Assembly: GCA_944384475.1 (NCBI GenBank)
Contig: CALWTN010000036.1
Location: 1 to 5,525 of the forward strand
Length of the DNA stretch: 5,525 nt
Direction: 5' to 3'
Origin: an uncultured Clostridia bacterium
Lineage (GTDB): Bacteria > Bacillota > Clostridia > Christensenellales > UBA1242
The notes under the pieces are model-generated. The model saw only the letters and a program-made list of their open reading frames with translations. It had not been told where the DNA came from and made no database searches. A program made the translations under genes and the position numbers. Below are positions 1 to 5,367 of the stretch, in pieces. Each line of letters begins with the position of its first letter. The stretch's first letter is position 1.

Positions 1-341
1 ATATTAAGCACAGTTTGATACAACGATTTATTCTCAACGTTGACAAATTTAATTTCGCCAGAACTTTCAATCAAAAACCCAACTGGTGTCACGCTCATCC
101 CTCCGCTTGATCCACCTGCCATAGGAAAATGATTGGCAACTCGCCGTGAAGAAAGATCGGCGTATTCTCCGCCTCCAACAACGTATCCAACACTCACACG
201 TGAGATTGGAATGATGGTTGAACCATCGTCAGTCACAACTTTTTCGCCAACTATTGTGCTGGAATCTACAATGGTTTTAATCTTTTCCATAGAGGACGAA
301 ATCAATTCATTAATTGTGTCGCTGCCTGTAAAATACTTCAT
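1..341 (-). CDS. ytfJ: YtfJ/GerW-family sporulation protein, C-terminus cut by window edge
   Basis: The first 113 residues of a protein that runs off the left edge. It opens MKYFTGSDTINELISSSMEK. The body has the layout of the YtfJ family (Pfam Spore_YtfJ; B. subtilis YtfJ/GerW): an N-terminal helix, then 'KTIVDSSTIVGEKVV' (residues 22-36), a 'DDGSTIIPISRVSVGYVVGGGEY' stretch (38-60), and a Gly/Ser-rich turn 'AGGSSGGMSVTPVGFLI' (75-91). In Bacillus this protein is made in the forespore and is needed for normal spore germination, which is family knowledge. The family is usually about 130-150 residues, so roughly 20-40 residues are missing here. The start is fixed by an AGGGGG site at 346-351, four bases upstream of the ATG. 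It is the last visible gene of the minus-strand cluster, 41 bases after the DUF2953 gene, and the same pair is adjacent in Bacillus (ytfI-ytfJ). Family assignment is secure; the role in this organism is inferred. Confidence 0.9.
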   Translation of the reverse strand, partial: MKYFTGSDTINELISSSMEKIKTIVDSSTIVGEKVVTDDGSTIIPISRVSVGYVVGGGEYADLSSRRVANHFPMAGGSSGGMSVTPVGFLIESSGEIKFVNVENKSLYQTVLN

Positions 342-358
342 AATACCCCCTATATGTT

Positions 359-383
359 GTGAGTTTTATGTCATAATACTCAC
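359..383. repeat. Near-perfect 25-bp palindrome between ytfI and ytfJ
   Basis: Two 12-base arms (GTGAGTTTTATG and CATAATACTCAC) are centred on T371, with one mismatched position (365/377). The element begins at the last base of the ytfI stop codon and ends just upstream of the ytfJ ribosome binding site. No T-run follows it on either strand, so it is not a simple terminator. It could be an operator for a ytfJ-specific promoter, or an mRNA hairpin that separates expression of the two genes. The sequence does not decide between them. Confidence 0.6.
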
Positions 384-943
384 TATATATTCAATTCTGC
401 TGCTTTTTTCTTACTTAGCATAACCGAATTGACAAAAGAATATACAACATCAAACAAAGAAATAGAGACGCTTAAATCTACGGCGACCTCAGCCTCTTTC
501 TTGTTGTAAGAAACAGTATCATACACCCCTAATGATGCAGTTGGTTTTTTGTTTTTTATGCCAGTAAAAAATATTAACGCAAGCACATCAATCATGCCGC
601 AAACGATGCTTGTTAAAAAAGCATCTCCAAGCCCGACGTTGTAATAAAGCTCTAAAAATTTTAATCTAGTCTTATCTTTTATCTGGCTTACAAACTCTTC
701 ATATAAAGCAATTTCTGGCGAATCAAAATCAAGTTGCTTTTGTGAAGTTTGTTTTTGATTTTTCAATTTTATTTGCCTGTCAGAAATTTCAAAAAAGAAA
801 TAAATAAGTTTGATTTTAAAAACATAAACACAAAGCACCCCGCTGTTTGAAAAAAAATTATAAGAAAGCCTTACCTCAAAAATAATCGGAAGCAGCAGCA
901 ATATAATTACAAAAAACGGAATAAAAAAATAGAGACTTTGCAT
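383..943 (-). CDS. ytfI: DUF2953 membrane protein, YtfI-like
   Basis: A 186-residue protein with an N-terminal membrane segment (about residues 5-22, FFIPFFVIILLLLPIIF). A basic, Gln/Lys-rich linker follows (58-70). The diagnostic block is 'YYNVGLGDAFLTSIVCGMIDVLALIFF' (100-126), which resembles the 'Y...G.GDAA.T....G..W...G' core of DUF2953. The C-terminus (about 136-175) is predicted beta-strand. B. subtilis YtfI has this domain and lies directly upstream of ytfJ, so gene order supports the call. The molecular function is unknown; co-occurrence with YtfJ suggests a sporulation or germination role at the membrane. The ribosome binding site is weak (a GAGAG run about 10 bases upstream of ATG 943). 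The gene sits 30 bases after the glycosyltransferase. It is somewhat short for the family (often 200 or more residues). Alternative: a different small membrane protein of similar layout. Confidence 0.75.
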   Translation of the reverse strand: MQSLYFFIPFFVIILLLLPIIFEVRLSYNFFSNSGVLCVYVFKIKLIYFFFEISDRQIKLKNQKQTSQKQLDFDSPEIALYEEFVSQIKDKTRLKFLELYYNVGLGDAFLTSIVCGMIDVLALIFFTGIKNKKPTASLGVYDTVSYNKKEAEVAVDLSVSISLFDVVYSFVNSVMLSKKKAAELNI

Positions 944-973
944 ACTGCTTAGTCTCTCTCTTTTTACAATCTT

Positions 974-2191
974 TTATGCTTTGTTCGGTTTTGTTTTTAA
1001 CAATTTTTTAATCTGTTTGTTTATAACCGAGTAATCTATATTTTTATCCTCTGGATAAGTCGCCTCGCATTCAAACATATCGTTCGCCAAATTGGCTGTG
1101 GCGTCTGGCTTTCTAAGCCTTGCGACATTTGCCCTCATCTCCACCAAAACCTTTGGATCGTTTAAAATTTGTGTCAAAATTCTAATTAGATCTCTGTCAT
1201 TTTTATATTGTTTAGCCGCACCCTCACGCACAAGCATTTCAACATTGACACGCTCTTGCTCAGGCAGCTTTTTACAGCAAATCATAGGCAAAAATTTGTT
1301 AAGCGACTCTGTCACGCTCACTCCGCCGGCCTTACCCACAATAACATCTGCGGCGCTCATCAACAAATCGACCTCTTTTGAAAAACCGTAATTTAAAATT
1401 TTGATATTGGACGGAACTTTAAGTTTGTCAATTTTTTTCTTGCCCTTTTCATCCTTTCCGTTTGCGACAATAATTTGAATTTCATGCGATTTTAAATTAT
1501 TGACAACGTTTTTAACAATTTTGTAATTGCCGCTCCAAAACCCGCCGCCAAACATGACAAACATCGTAAAAACGCCATCTTTTAAACCCAGCTTCTCTCT
1601 CGCCTTAAATTTTTCAATTTTCTTGGAAAACTTTTCGCTAACCGTCAATCCATACGGCAAAAGCTGCCCGTTTTTAAAACCCTTTGAAATCATCAATGGA
1701 ATATAGCTTTCATTTGGCACAAGCAAATAGTCAATGCCAGTTGCCGCCTCCCAAAATGGGCAAACAGCATAGTCAAAAATAAACGAAAATGTTTTTGCTG
1801 GGATTGGATAGAGTTTACGCAAATTTGTGATCATCACGCACGGCAAAAAGTGTGATGCAAAAATAGCATCGGGCTGAAAATCATAGATAAGTTGCAAAAC
1901 TTTGTCATACATTTTCAAAAGCCCGTTTTGAACAGGCGATTTGTTCGCCTTTTTTGGATCTGCGTTTTGAAAATGCATAAAAAATGCGTTATAAATTTTA
2001 TGCAAATGTTGGCAAACAATTCCATACCCCGTTTCTTGAATCCAAATAAAAGTTTTGCTGTCACAATATTCATGCAACAGGTCAACCACCTTAACTTCGC
2101 CGCCCATAGCTTCAAGTTTTTCTTTCACGGCATGCGTTGCTGAGTTATGCCCATTGCCTGCTGTGACTGTAAAGATTAAGAATTTTTTCAT
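974..2191 (-). CDS. MGDG-synthase/UgtP-like diacylglycerol glycosyltransferase
   Basis: A 405-residue GT28-type (GT-B fold) glycosyltransferase. The N-terminal MGDG_synth domain carries the hallmark 'TAGNGHNSA' (residues 10-18). Further on, 'FDYAVCPFWEA' (139-149) sits where the family has its 'TDY/F..H/C.PFW' acceptor-side motif. The C-terminal domain starts at the glycine-rich 'VMFGGGFWSGN' (212-222). It contains the nucleotide-sugar binding block 'GKAGGVSVTESL' (286-297, Glu295) and 'LPEQERVNVEML' (309-320, Gln312, Asn316). Characterised relatives transfer glucose or galactose from a UDP-sugar to diacylglycerol at the inner membrane face, making glycolipids and lipoteichoic-acid anchors. 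Substrate is not readable here. Length fits the family (about 370-410). No signal peptide or transmembrane helix is seen, as expected for a peripheral protein. AAGG, seven bases upstream of ATG 2191, lies inside the end of the preceding gene, only two bases away, so coupled translation is likely. A specialised polyprenol or sporulation-lipid acceptor is possible. Confidence 0.88.
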   Translation of the reverse strand: MKKFLIFTVTAGNGHNSATHAVKEKLEAMGGEVKVVDLLHEYCDSKTFIWIQETGYGIVCQHLHKIYNAFFMHFQNADPKKANKSPVQNGLLKMYDKVLQLIYDFQPDAIFASHFLPCVMITNLRKLYPIPAKTFSFIFDYAVCPFWEAATGIDYLLVPNESYIPLMISKGFKNGQLLPYGLTVSEKFSKKIEKFKAREKLGLKDGVFTMFVMFGGGFWSGNYKIVKNVVNNLKSHEIQIIVANGKDEKGKKKIDKLKVPSNIKILNYGFSKEVDLLMSAADVIVGKAGGVSVTESLNKFLPMICCKKLPEQERVNVEMLVREGAAKQYKNDRDLIRILTQILNDPKVLVEMRANVARLRKPDATANLANDMFECEATYPEDKNIDYSVINKQIKKLLKTKPNKA

Positions 2192-2193
2192 AT

Positions 2194-3276
2194 CTACCTT
2201 TTGATTAAATATTTTTCAAGCGCCTTTGCCTTATAGCTGTTTGGCGCATATTTATCTGTTGTAACATATCCGCTTGGCGCATTGATCACCTCTGGGATGC
2301 GGTTGATGCAGCTTGCGCATGTAAGCTCAACCGTGGATGGACGATTGATTACAACCGTTGTGTCAGGCTCGCCATAGATCGTCCACTCATTGCTGTCGAA
2401 TTCATTTTTGTCATAAACTTTGCCAACGCACTCTGTTTCAAGCACAACGCCTTCCTTAGTTATAGTTGTAACCACAGCGCTCATGCCTGTGCAGTCGCCT
2501 TTTTTGATGTCCATTTTAAGTGTTGAAGAATGAATTTTGCTTTTTGCAATTTCAGGCACACATTTTTGAGTTTGGCTTTTCACTGTAAGCCCAAGTTGTG
2601 AGCACAGCCAACCGTTGACATTCCACATGTAACTTGGAGCATACTTGCCACTCTTGATTATTTTTTCTCTTGCTGCTGGCGAAATATTGTCAGCGGAAGC
2701 CACATCCTTTTCAAACTGTTGCAAAGTAAGCCCTGCGCCATGCGCCCGTGCAAGAGCGATGCCATAATCTTCTACATTATAACTCGATCTGCCCTTGATT
2801 TTTGTAATATTATGTGTCGCACCGGCAAGCACTGTTATTAAATTGCCCCAAAAAACATCTTGATAGCCGCTGCCACAGATTGTGCAACCATTTGCCTTTG
2901 CCACCTTATCCAACTTTTCAAAGATGGTTGGATTAGAATTTTGTGGATAAAAAGCCTCCTCACATGTTGTGATTGCATTCACGCCATTTTGTGCACATAT
3001 TGCAAGAGCATCTTCAACGTCTGCAATCAAACTCATAGTGGTTACAATCGCAACATCTGGCTTATTCTTTTTAAGGAACGTGTCAAATTGATTAGCGTGC
3101 ATAATCTTGACGCCAAGTTTTTTCTTTGAGCCTATAATTTCGCTGATATCCTTGCCAATCTTGCTTTCATCGATATCAAACGCTCCAACAATCTTTACGC
3201 CTTTCTCGAGAGCGTAACGCATTGTGTAAACACTCATTTTCCCGCAGCCATACTGCACCATAGTTATTTTTGCCAT
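2194..3276 (-). CDS. COG3804-family NAD(P)-dependent oxidoreductase (dihydrodipicolinate reductase-like)
   Basis: A 360-residue protein beginning MAKITMVQYGCGKMSVYTMR. The N-terminal Rossmann fold shows 'VQYGCGKM' (residues 7-14; G10, G12) and an acidic Asp34 at the end of strand 2 ('VGAFDIDESKIG'), the layout of DapB-like enzymes. 'TTCEEAFYP' (103-111), 'GCTICGSGYQD' (130-140) and the C-terminal 'CINRIPEVINAPSGYVTTD' (323-341) match the COG3804 family. That family includes clostridial 2,4-diaminopentanoate dehydrogenase, an ornithine-fermentation enzyme. No other ornithine-degradation genes are nearby, so the substrate is left open; an amine or amino-acid dehydrogenase is a reasonable inference. 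The frame is open to an ATG at 3351, but the start at 3276 is preferred. AGGAGGG lies six bases upstream of it, a promoter lies just beyond, and the extra 25 residues are hydrophobic and Lys-rich without family match. It is the first gene of the minus-strand cluster. Confidence 0.82.
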   Translation of the reverse strand: MAKITMVQYGCGKMSVYTMRYALEKGVKIVGAFDIDESKIGKDISEIIGSKKKLGVKIMHANQFDTFLKKNKPDVAIVTTMSLIADVEDALAICAQNGVNAITTCEEAFYPQNSNPTIFEKLDKVAKANGCTICGSGYQDVFWGNLITVLAGATHNITKIKGRSSYNVEDYGIALARAHGAGLTLQQFEKDVASADNISPAAREKIIKSGKYAPSYMWNVNGWLCSQLGLTVKSQTQKCVPEIAKSKIHSSTLKMDIKKGDCTGMSAVVTTITKEGVVLETECVGKVYDKNEFDSNEWTIYGEPDTTVVINRPSTVELTCASCINRIPEVINAPSGYVTTDKYAPNSYKAKALEKYLIKR

Positions 3277-3282
3277 AGCAGA

Positions 3283-3289
3283 CCCTCCT
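3283..3289 (-). promoter_or_regulatory. Strong ribosome binding site fixing the COG3804 start
   Basis: On the minus strand this reads AGGAGGG, six bases before ATG 3276. The upstream in-frame ATG at 3351 has no comparable site and would put translation start upstream of the likely promoter, so this site decides the start. Confidence 0.85.
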
Positions 3290-3307
3290 ATATTTTTACT
3301 TAAAAAT

Positions 3308-3337
3308 AGTATAACAAATTTTAATTTTTTTTTGCAA
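3308..3337 (-). promoter_or_regulatory. Sigma-A-like promoter for the minus-strand cluster
   Basis: Minus strand: -35 TTGCAA (3332-3337), an 18-base AT-rich spacer, and -10 TATACT (3308-3313). Transcription would start near 3300, leaving a leader of about 24 bases before ATG 3276. The spacer is dominated by A-tracts. Match to the consensus is 4/6 at -35 and 5/6 at -10. Confidence 0.65.
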
Positions 3338-3341
3338 ATGA

Positions 3342-3371
3342 TTAGTAGCAAATCTTTGAAAAGAGTATACT
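3342..3371 (+). promoter_or_regulatory. Probable promoter of the DUF1846 gene
   Basis: A good -10 TATACT lies at 3366-3371, with only a weak -35 (TTAGTA, 3342-3347, 18-base spacer). An alternative pair is TTGAAA (3356-3361) with TATAAG (3379-3384), but that would overlap the ribosome binding site. The -10 sits in a small inverted repeat, AGTAT-ACTA-ATACT (3364-3377), which could be a repressor site. The exact element is uncertain. Confidence 0.4.
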
Positions 3372-3392
3372 AATACTGTATAAGGAGTTCTA

Positions 3393-4868
3393 ATGAAAAA
3401 AGCATTTGACAACAAAAAGTATTTAACTATGCAAAAAAAGCACATTATGGAAAGAATAGATATGTTTGGCGGCAAACTTTATCTTGAGCTTGGTGGCAAA
3501 TTGTTTGACGATCTGCACGCATCCCGAGTGCTGCCAGGGTTTGAGCCAGCCGTTAAAATCAAATTGCTGGAAATCATGAAAAATAAAGCTGAAATAATCA
3601 TGTGCATCAGCGCAAATGACATCGAAAAAAACCGTATTCGTGCCGACTTGGGGCTTAGCTATGACAACGAAGTGCTAAGGCTGATTGACAATTTTAGAAA
3701 ACTTGGTTTGTATGTTTCTTCTATTGTGATCACTCTTTTCAAGGGTCAGTCAAGCGCACAAAAATTTGCAAGTCTATTGCAAAACCGTGGCGAAAAAGTG
3801 TATTTTCACCGCTATACAAAGGGCTATCCAAACGACATTGAAACGATAGTTTCCGAAGAAGGCTATGGTGCAAACGATTACATACAAACATCTAGGCCGC
3901 TTGTTGTTGTAACAGCACCGGGGCCAAACAGCGGCAAACTTGCCACATGCCTTAGCCAACTTTATCATGAATATAAACATGGAACAAGCGCTGGTTATGC
4001 CAAGTTTGAAACCTTTCCTGTTTGGAACTTGCCATTAAAGCACCCTGTAAATGTGGCATACGAAGCTGCAACCGCCGACATAAAAGATGTCAACATGATT
4101 GATCCATATCATTTCAACAAATATGGCAAACTTGCAGTCAACTACAACCGTGACATAGAAGTCTTTCCTGTTCTTAAAAATATTCTCAAAAAAATTACTG
4201 GCAAGGATGTTTATTACTCACCAACCGACATGGGAGTGAATATGGTTGGCTATGCAATAGTCGATGACGATGCAGCATGTCAGGCTTCCATCAATGAAAT
4301 AATCAGAAGATACTATAACTATGCCTGCGCTTGCAAAAAAGGACAAACATCTTACGATACGGTGGATAGAGTTAAACTTTTGTTAAACGAACTTGAAATA
4401 AGCCCAACCAGCCTTGAAGTGATTAAAACCGCCAAACGTGTTGGCAGAGAAAGCAACTTGCCGTGCATTGCGCTGCAACTTGACGATGGCAGAATTTTAA
4501 CCGGCAAAAGCAAAAATATCATCTCTGCTGCGGGAGCAGTTATACTCAATGCTCTTAAAACGCTTGCTGGCATTGATGACCATCCATTGATCAGCGATCA
4601 AATTTTATTGCCTATACTCAAATTAAAAAAAGACGTTCTTGGCTCGCTTTCTTCTCAACTCTCGCTTGACGATGTTTTAATTGCCCTAGCAATATGCGCA
4701 AACTCCAATGAAGAAGCTGCCGCATGCATGAAAATGCTTACAAAACTTAAAACTTGCATGGCGCACTCAACCTTCATTTTGCCAACTTCGGACGAACTTA
4801 CGCTGAAAAAGCTTGGAATATATCTTTCAAGTGAGCCTTATTTTGAAACAAACAACTTGTTCAATTAA
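3393..4868 (+). CDS. DUF1846 / UPF0371 family protein
   Basis: A 491-residue protein, full length for the family (about 490-500). It opens in register with other members: 'MKKAFDNKKYLTMQKKHIMERI', then 'GKLYLELGGKLFDDLHASRVLPGFEP' (27-52). Other conserved blocks are 'ADLGLSYDNEVLRLID' (84-99), a P-loop-like 'VTAPGPNSGKLATCLS' (173-188), 'GYAKFETFPVWNLPLKHPVNVAYEAATADI' (201-230), 'NMIDPYH' (234-240), 'NYNRDIEVFPVL' (250-261) and 'SPTDMGVNMVGYAI' (276-289). The last block before the C-terminus is 'AHSTFILPTSDE' (457-468). Family biochemistry is not established to my knowledge; the glycine-rich loop suggests nucleotide or phosphate binding, which is inference. The ATG is preceded by AAGGAG (3382-3387) at five-base spacing. 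It is a single-gene unit, divergent from the oxidoreductase gene and closed by a hairpin terminator directly after the stop. No signal peptide or membrane segment, so cytoplasmic. Confidence 0.93.
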   Translation: MKKAFDNKKYLTMQKKHIMERIDMFGGKLYLELGGKLFDDLHASRVLPGFEPAVKIKLLEIMKNKAEIIMCISANDIEKNRIRADLGLSYDNEVLRLIDNFRKLGLYVSSIVITLFKGQSSAQKFASLLQNRGEKVYFHRYTKGYPNDIETIVSEEGYGANDYIQTSRPLVVVTAPGPNSGKLATCLSQLYHEYKHGTSAGYAKFETFPVWNLPLKHPVNVAYEAATADIKDVNMIDPYHFNKYGKLAVNYNRDIEVFPVLKNILKKITGKDVYYSPTDMGVNMVGYAIVDDDAACQASINEIIRRYYNYACACKKGQTSYDTVDRVKLLLNELEISPTSLEVIKTAKRVGRESNLPCIALQLDDGRILTGKSKNIISAAGAVILNALKTLAGIDDHPLISDQILLPILKLKKDVLGSLSSQLSLDDVLIALAICANSNEEAAACMKMLTKLKTCMAHSTFILPTSDELTLKKLGIYLSSEPYFETNNLFN

Positions 4869-4897
4869 AAAATGGAGCATCTGCTCCATTTTATTTT
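4869..4897. terminator. Bidirectional hairpin terminator shared by converging genes
   Basis: The stem pairs AAAATGGAGCA (4869-4879) with TGCTCCATTTT (4882-4892). TTATTTT (4891-4897) follows on the plus strand. On the minus strand the stem is followed by a run of six T's. It begins immediately after the DUF1846 stop codon (4866-4868). Its right arm also carries the TAA stop of the small minus-strand gene, so both genes end in the same element. Confidence 0.9.
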
Positions 4898-5046
4898 GAT
4901 AATTCTGCTTGTTTTTTAGGTTTTTGCTGTGGAGTTTTAGTCGAAACATCAACTCCGCTTGATTGTTCTGCAAGTTCTTCTTCTGTAAAGCCGAAATATT
5001 CAAGTGCAGATTGTTGCTCCTGTGGTTTTTTCTCTTCTTCTTGCAT
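4891..5046 (-). CDS. Unrecognised 51-residue acidic, Gln/Glu-rich protein
   Basis: A short gene of 51 codons plus TAA. The product starts MQEEEKKPQEQQ, has a central 'SALEYFGFTEEELAEQ' (residues 13-28) likely to form a short helix, and a disordered Lys/Gln/Pro tail ('TPQQKPKKQAELSK', 38-51). There are 11 acidic and 7 basic residues, no cysteine, no signal peptide and no membrane segment. I do not recognise a family. Support for being real is strong for its size: a perfect AGGAGG (5052-5057) five bases before the ATG, a TTGACA/extended -10 promoter upstream, and a terminator exactly at the stop codon. The hydrophobic patch LEYFGF between charged, flexible ends resembles a short linear binding motif, which would suit an adaptor, inhibitor or small regulatory protein, but that is speculation. 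Confidence 0.75.
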   Translation of the reverse strand: MQEEEKKPQEQQSALEYFGFTEEELAEQSSGVDVSTKTPQQKPKKQAELSK

Positions 5047-5065
5047 GTTTGCCTCCTACAATTTT

Positions 5066-5094
5066 AAGTTAGCACACGGTTTGCAAATTGTCAA
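5066..5094 (-). promoter_or_regulatory. Sigma-A-like promoter of the 51-residue gene
   Basis: Minus strand: perfect -35 TTGACA (5089-5094), a 17-base spacer, and -10 TAACTT (5066-5071). The -10 is a weak hexamer but is directly preceded by TGC, making an extended -10. A start near 5059 would leave a very short leader containing the AGGAGG site. Confidence 0.6.
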
Positions 5095-5126
5095 GATAAA
5101 ATTTTGAATAATTTGTTGAAAAATAA

Positions 5127-5156
5127 TTGACAAACGCTGTTTTGATAATGTATAAT
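5127..5156 (+). promoter_or_regulatory. Strong sigma-A promoter of the tRNA-Ile locus
   Basis: Perfect -35 TTGACA (5127-5132) and perfect -10 TATAAT (5151-5156) are separated by 18 bases. Transcription would start around 5163, about 33 bases before the first tRNA-like sequence. A six-base inverted repeat, CTGTTT (5137-5142) and AAACAG (5158-5163), brackets the -10 and may or may not be meaningful. The stretch 5058-5195 holds only this promoter, the opposing one and the tRNA leader; I see no gene in it. Confidence 0.85.
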
Positions 5157-5181
5157 TAAACAGTCGCATAAAAATAACGGC

Positions 5182-5221
5182 AAACAATTTAATATAGTCG
5201 TGTAGCTCAGTCGGTTAGAGC
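5182..5221 (+). repeat. Direct repeat copy 1 (tRNA leader plus tRNA 5' half)
   Basis: Forty bases identical to 5328-5367. The copy includes 14 bases of leader (AACAATTTAATAT region) and the acceptor strand and D-arm of the tRNA-Ile. Allowing a one-base gap, the match extends left through CGGCAAA (5178-5184 versus 5323-5330). Identity stops sharply after GAGC. Confidence 0.95.
5196..5221 (+). pseudogene. Truncated tRNA-Ile 5' half (acceptor strand and D-arm only)
   Basis: Reads AGTCGTG (acceptor strand), TA (positions 8-9), then the D-arm GCTC-AGTCGGTTA-GAGC, exactly as in the intact tRNA 146 bases downstream. After that there is no matching anticodon arm, T-arm or CACGACT acceptor partner before the second copy begins, so it cannot fold as a tRNA by itself. 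A ten-base remnant, TAAGGTGGGG (5289-5298), also occurs at 5378-5387 in the real tRNA. This hints that the first copy was once a tRNA whose anticodon arm was interrupted and whose 3' end has decayed or been replaced. It lies directly downstream of the strong promoter and should be transcribed. Confidence 0.75.
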
Positions 5222-5303
5222 TTTCGCCCTGCTGCCGAGGTTTCGCAAGAAACCGAACGCCAAGGTTCTGCCGACAGGCAGGTTCTTCTAAGGTGGGGAC
5301 ACC
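5222..5303 (+). other. GC-richer segment with three tetraloop hairpins, between tRNA half and tRNA
   Basis: This stretch contains three separate hairpins. They are GGTTTC-GCAA-GAAACC (5239-5254, perfect six-pair stem, GNRA loop), CTGCC-GACA-GGCAG (5268-5281, five pairs, GNNA loop) and GGTG-GGGA-CACC (5292-5303, four pairs, GNRA loop). None is followed by a T-run, so they are not terminators. The segment is visibly richer in G and C than the AT-rich flanks, as expected for structured RNA, and it is cotranscribed with the tRNA. I do not recognise an RNA family. It may be a structured spacer, a remnant of an inserted element, or part of a small RNA whose 5' end is the tRNA half. Confidence 0.5.
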
Positions 5304-5327
5304 GTTTGATAGAATATATATGCGGCA

Positions 5328-5367
5328 AAACAATTTAATATAGTCGTGTAGCTCAGTCGGTTAGAGC
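5328..5367 (+). repeat. Direct repeat copy 2 (leader plus 5' half of intact tRNA-Ile)
   Basis: Second copy of the 40-base repeat, offset 146 bases from the first. Here the repeat continues into a complete tRNA. Confidence 0.95.

Noticed and set aside
133..423. Plus-strand open frame of 96 codons
   Set aside because: It is antisense to the YtfJ/GerW gene, whose family motifs are clear on the minus strand.
2194..3276. Naming the oxidoreductase 2,4-diaminopentanoate dehydrogenase (ord)
   Set aside because: The family fits, but no ornithine-fermentation genes are adjacent and the substrate cannot be read from the sequence.
3277..3351. 25-residue N-terminal extension of the oxidoreductase
   Set aside because: No ribosome binding site at ATG 3351, it overlaps the promoter, and a strong AGGAGGG supports ATG 3276, which matches the family's N-terminus.
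5196..5303. First copy as an intact tRNA with an unusual anticodon or long variable arm
   Set aside because: No partner for the AGTCGTG acceptor strand and no T-arm occur before the second copy, so a cloverleaf cannot form within this copy.
5290..5304. T-box-like string AAGGTGGGGACACCG
   Set aside because: It resembles the T-box AGGGTGGNACCGCG only loosely. There is no specifier stem, terminator/antiterminator pair or downstream aminoacyl-tRNA synthetase or amino-acid gene, and part of it is explained by the tRNA remnant.
5091..5333. Minus-strand open frame of 80 codons across the tRNA half copy
   Set aside because: It crosses the tRNA promoter, the tRNA fragment and the hairpin segment, has no convincing ribosome binding site, and contains the same antisense-tRNA peptide 'SSNRLSYTT'.
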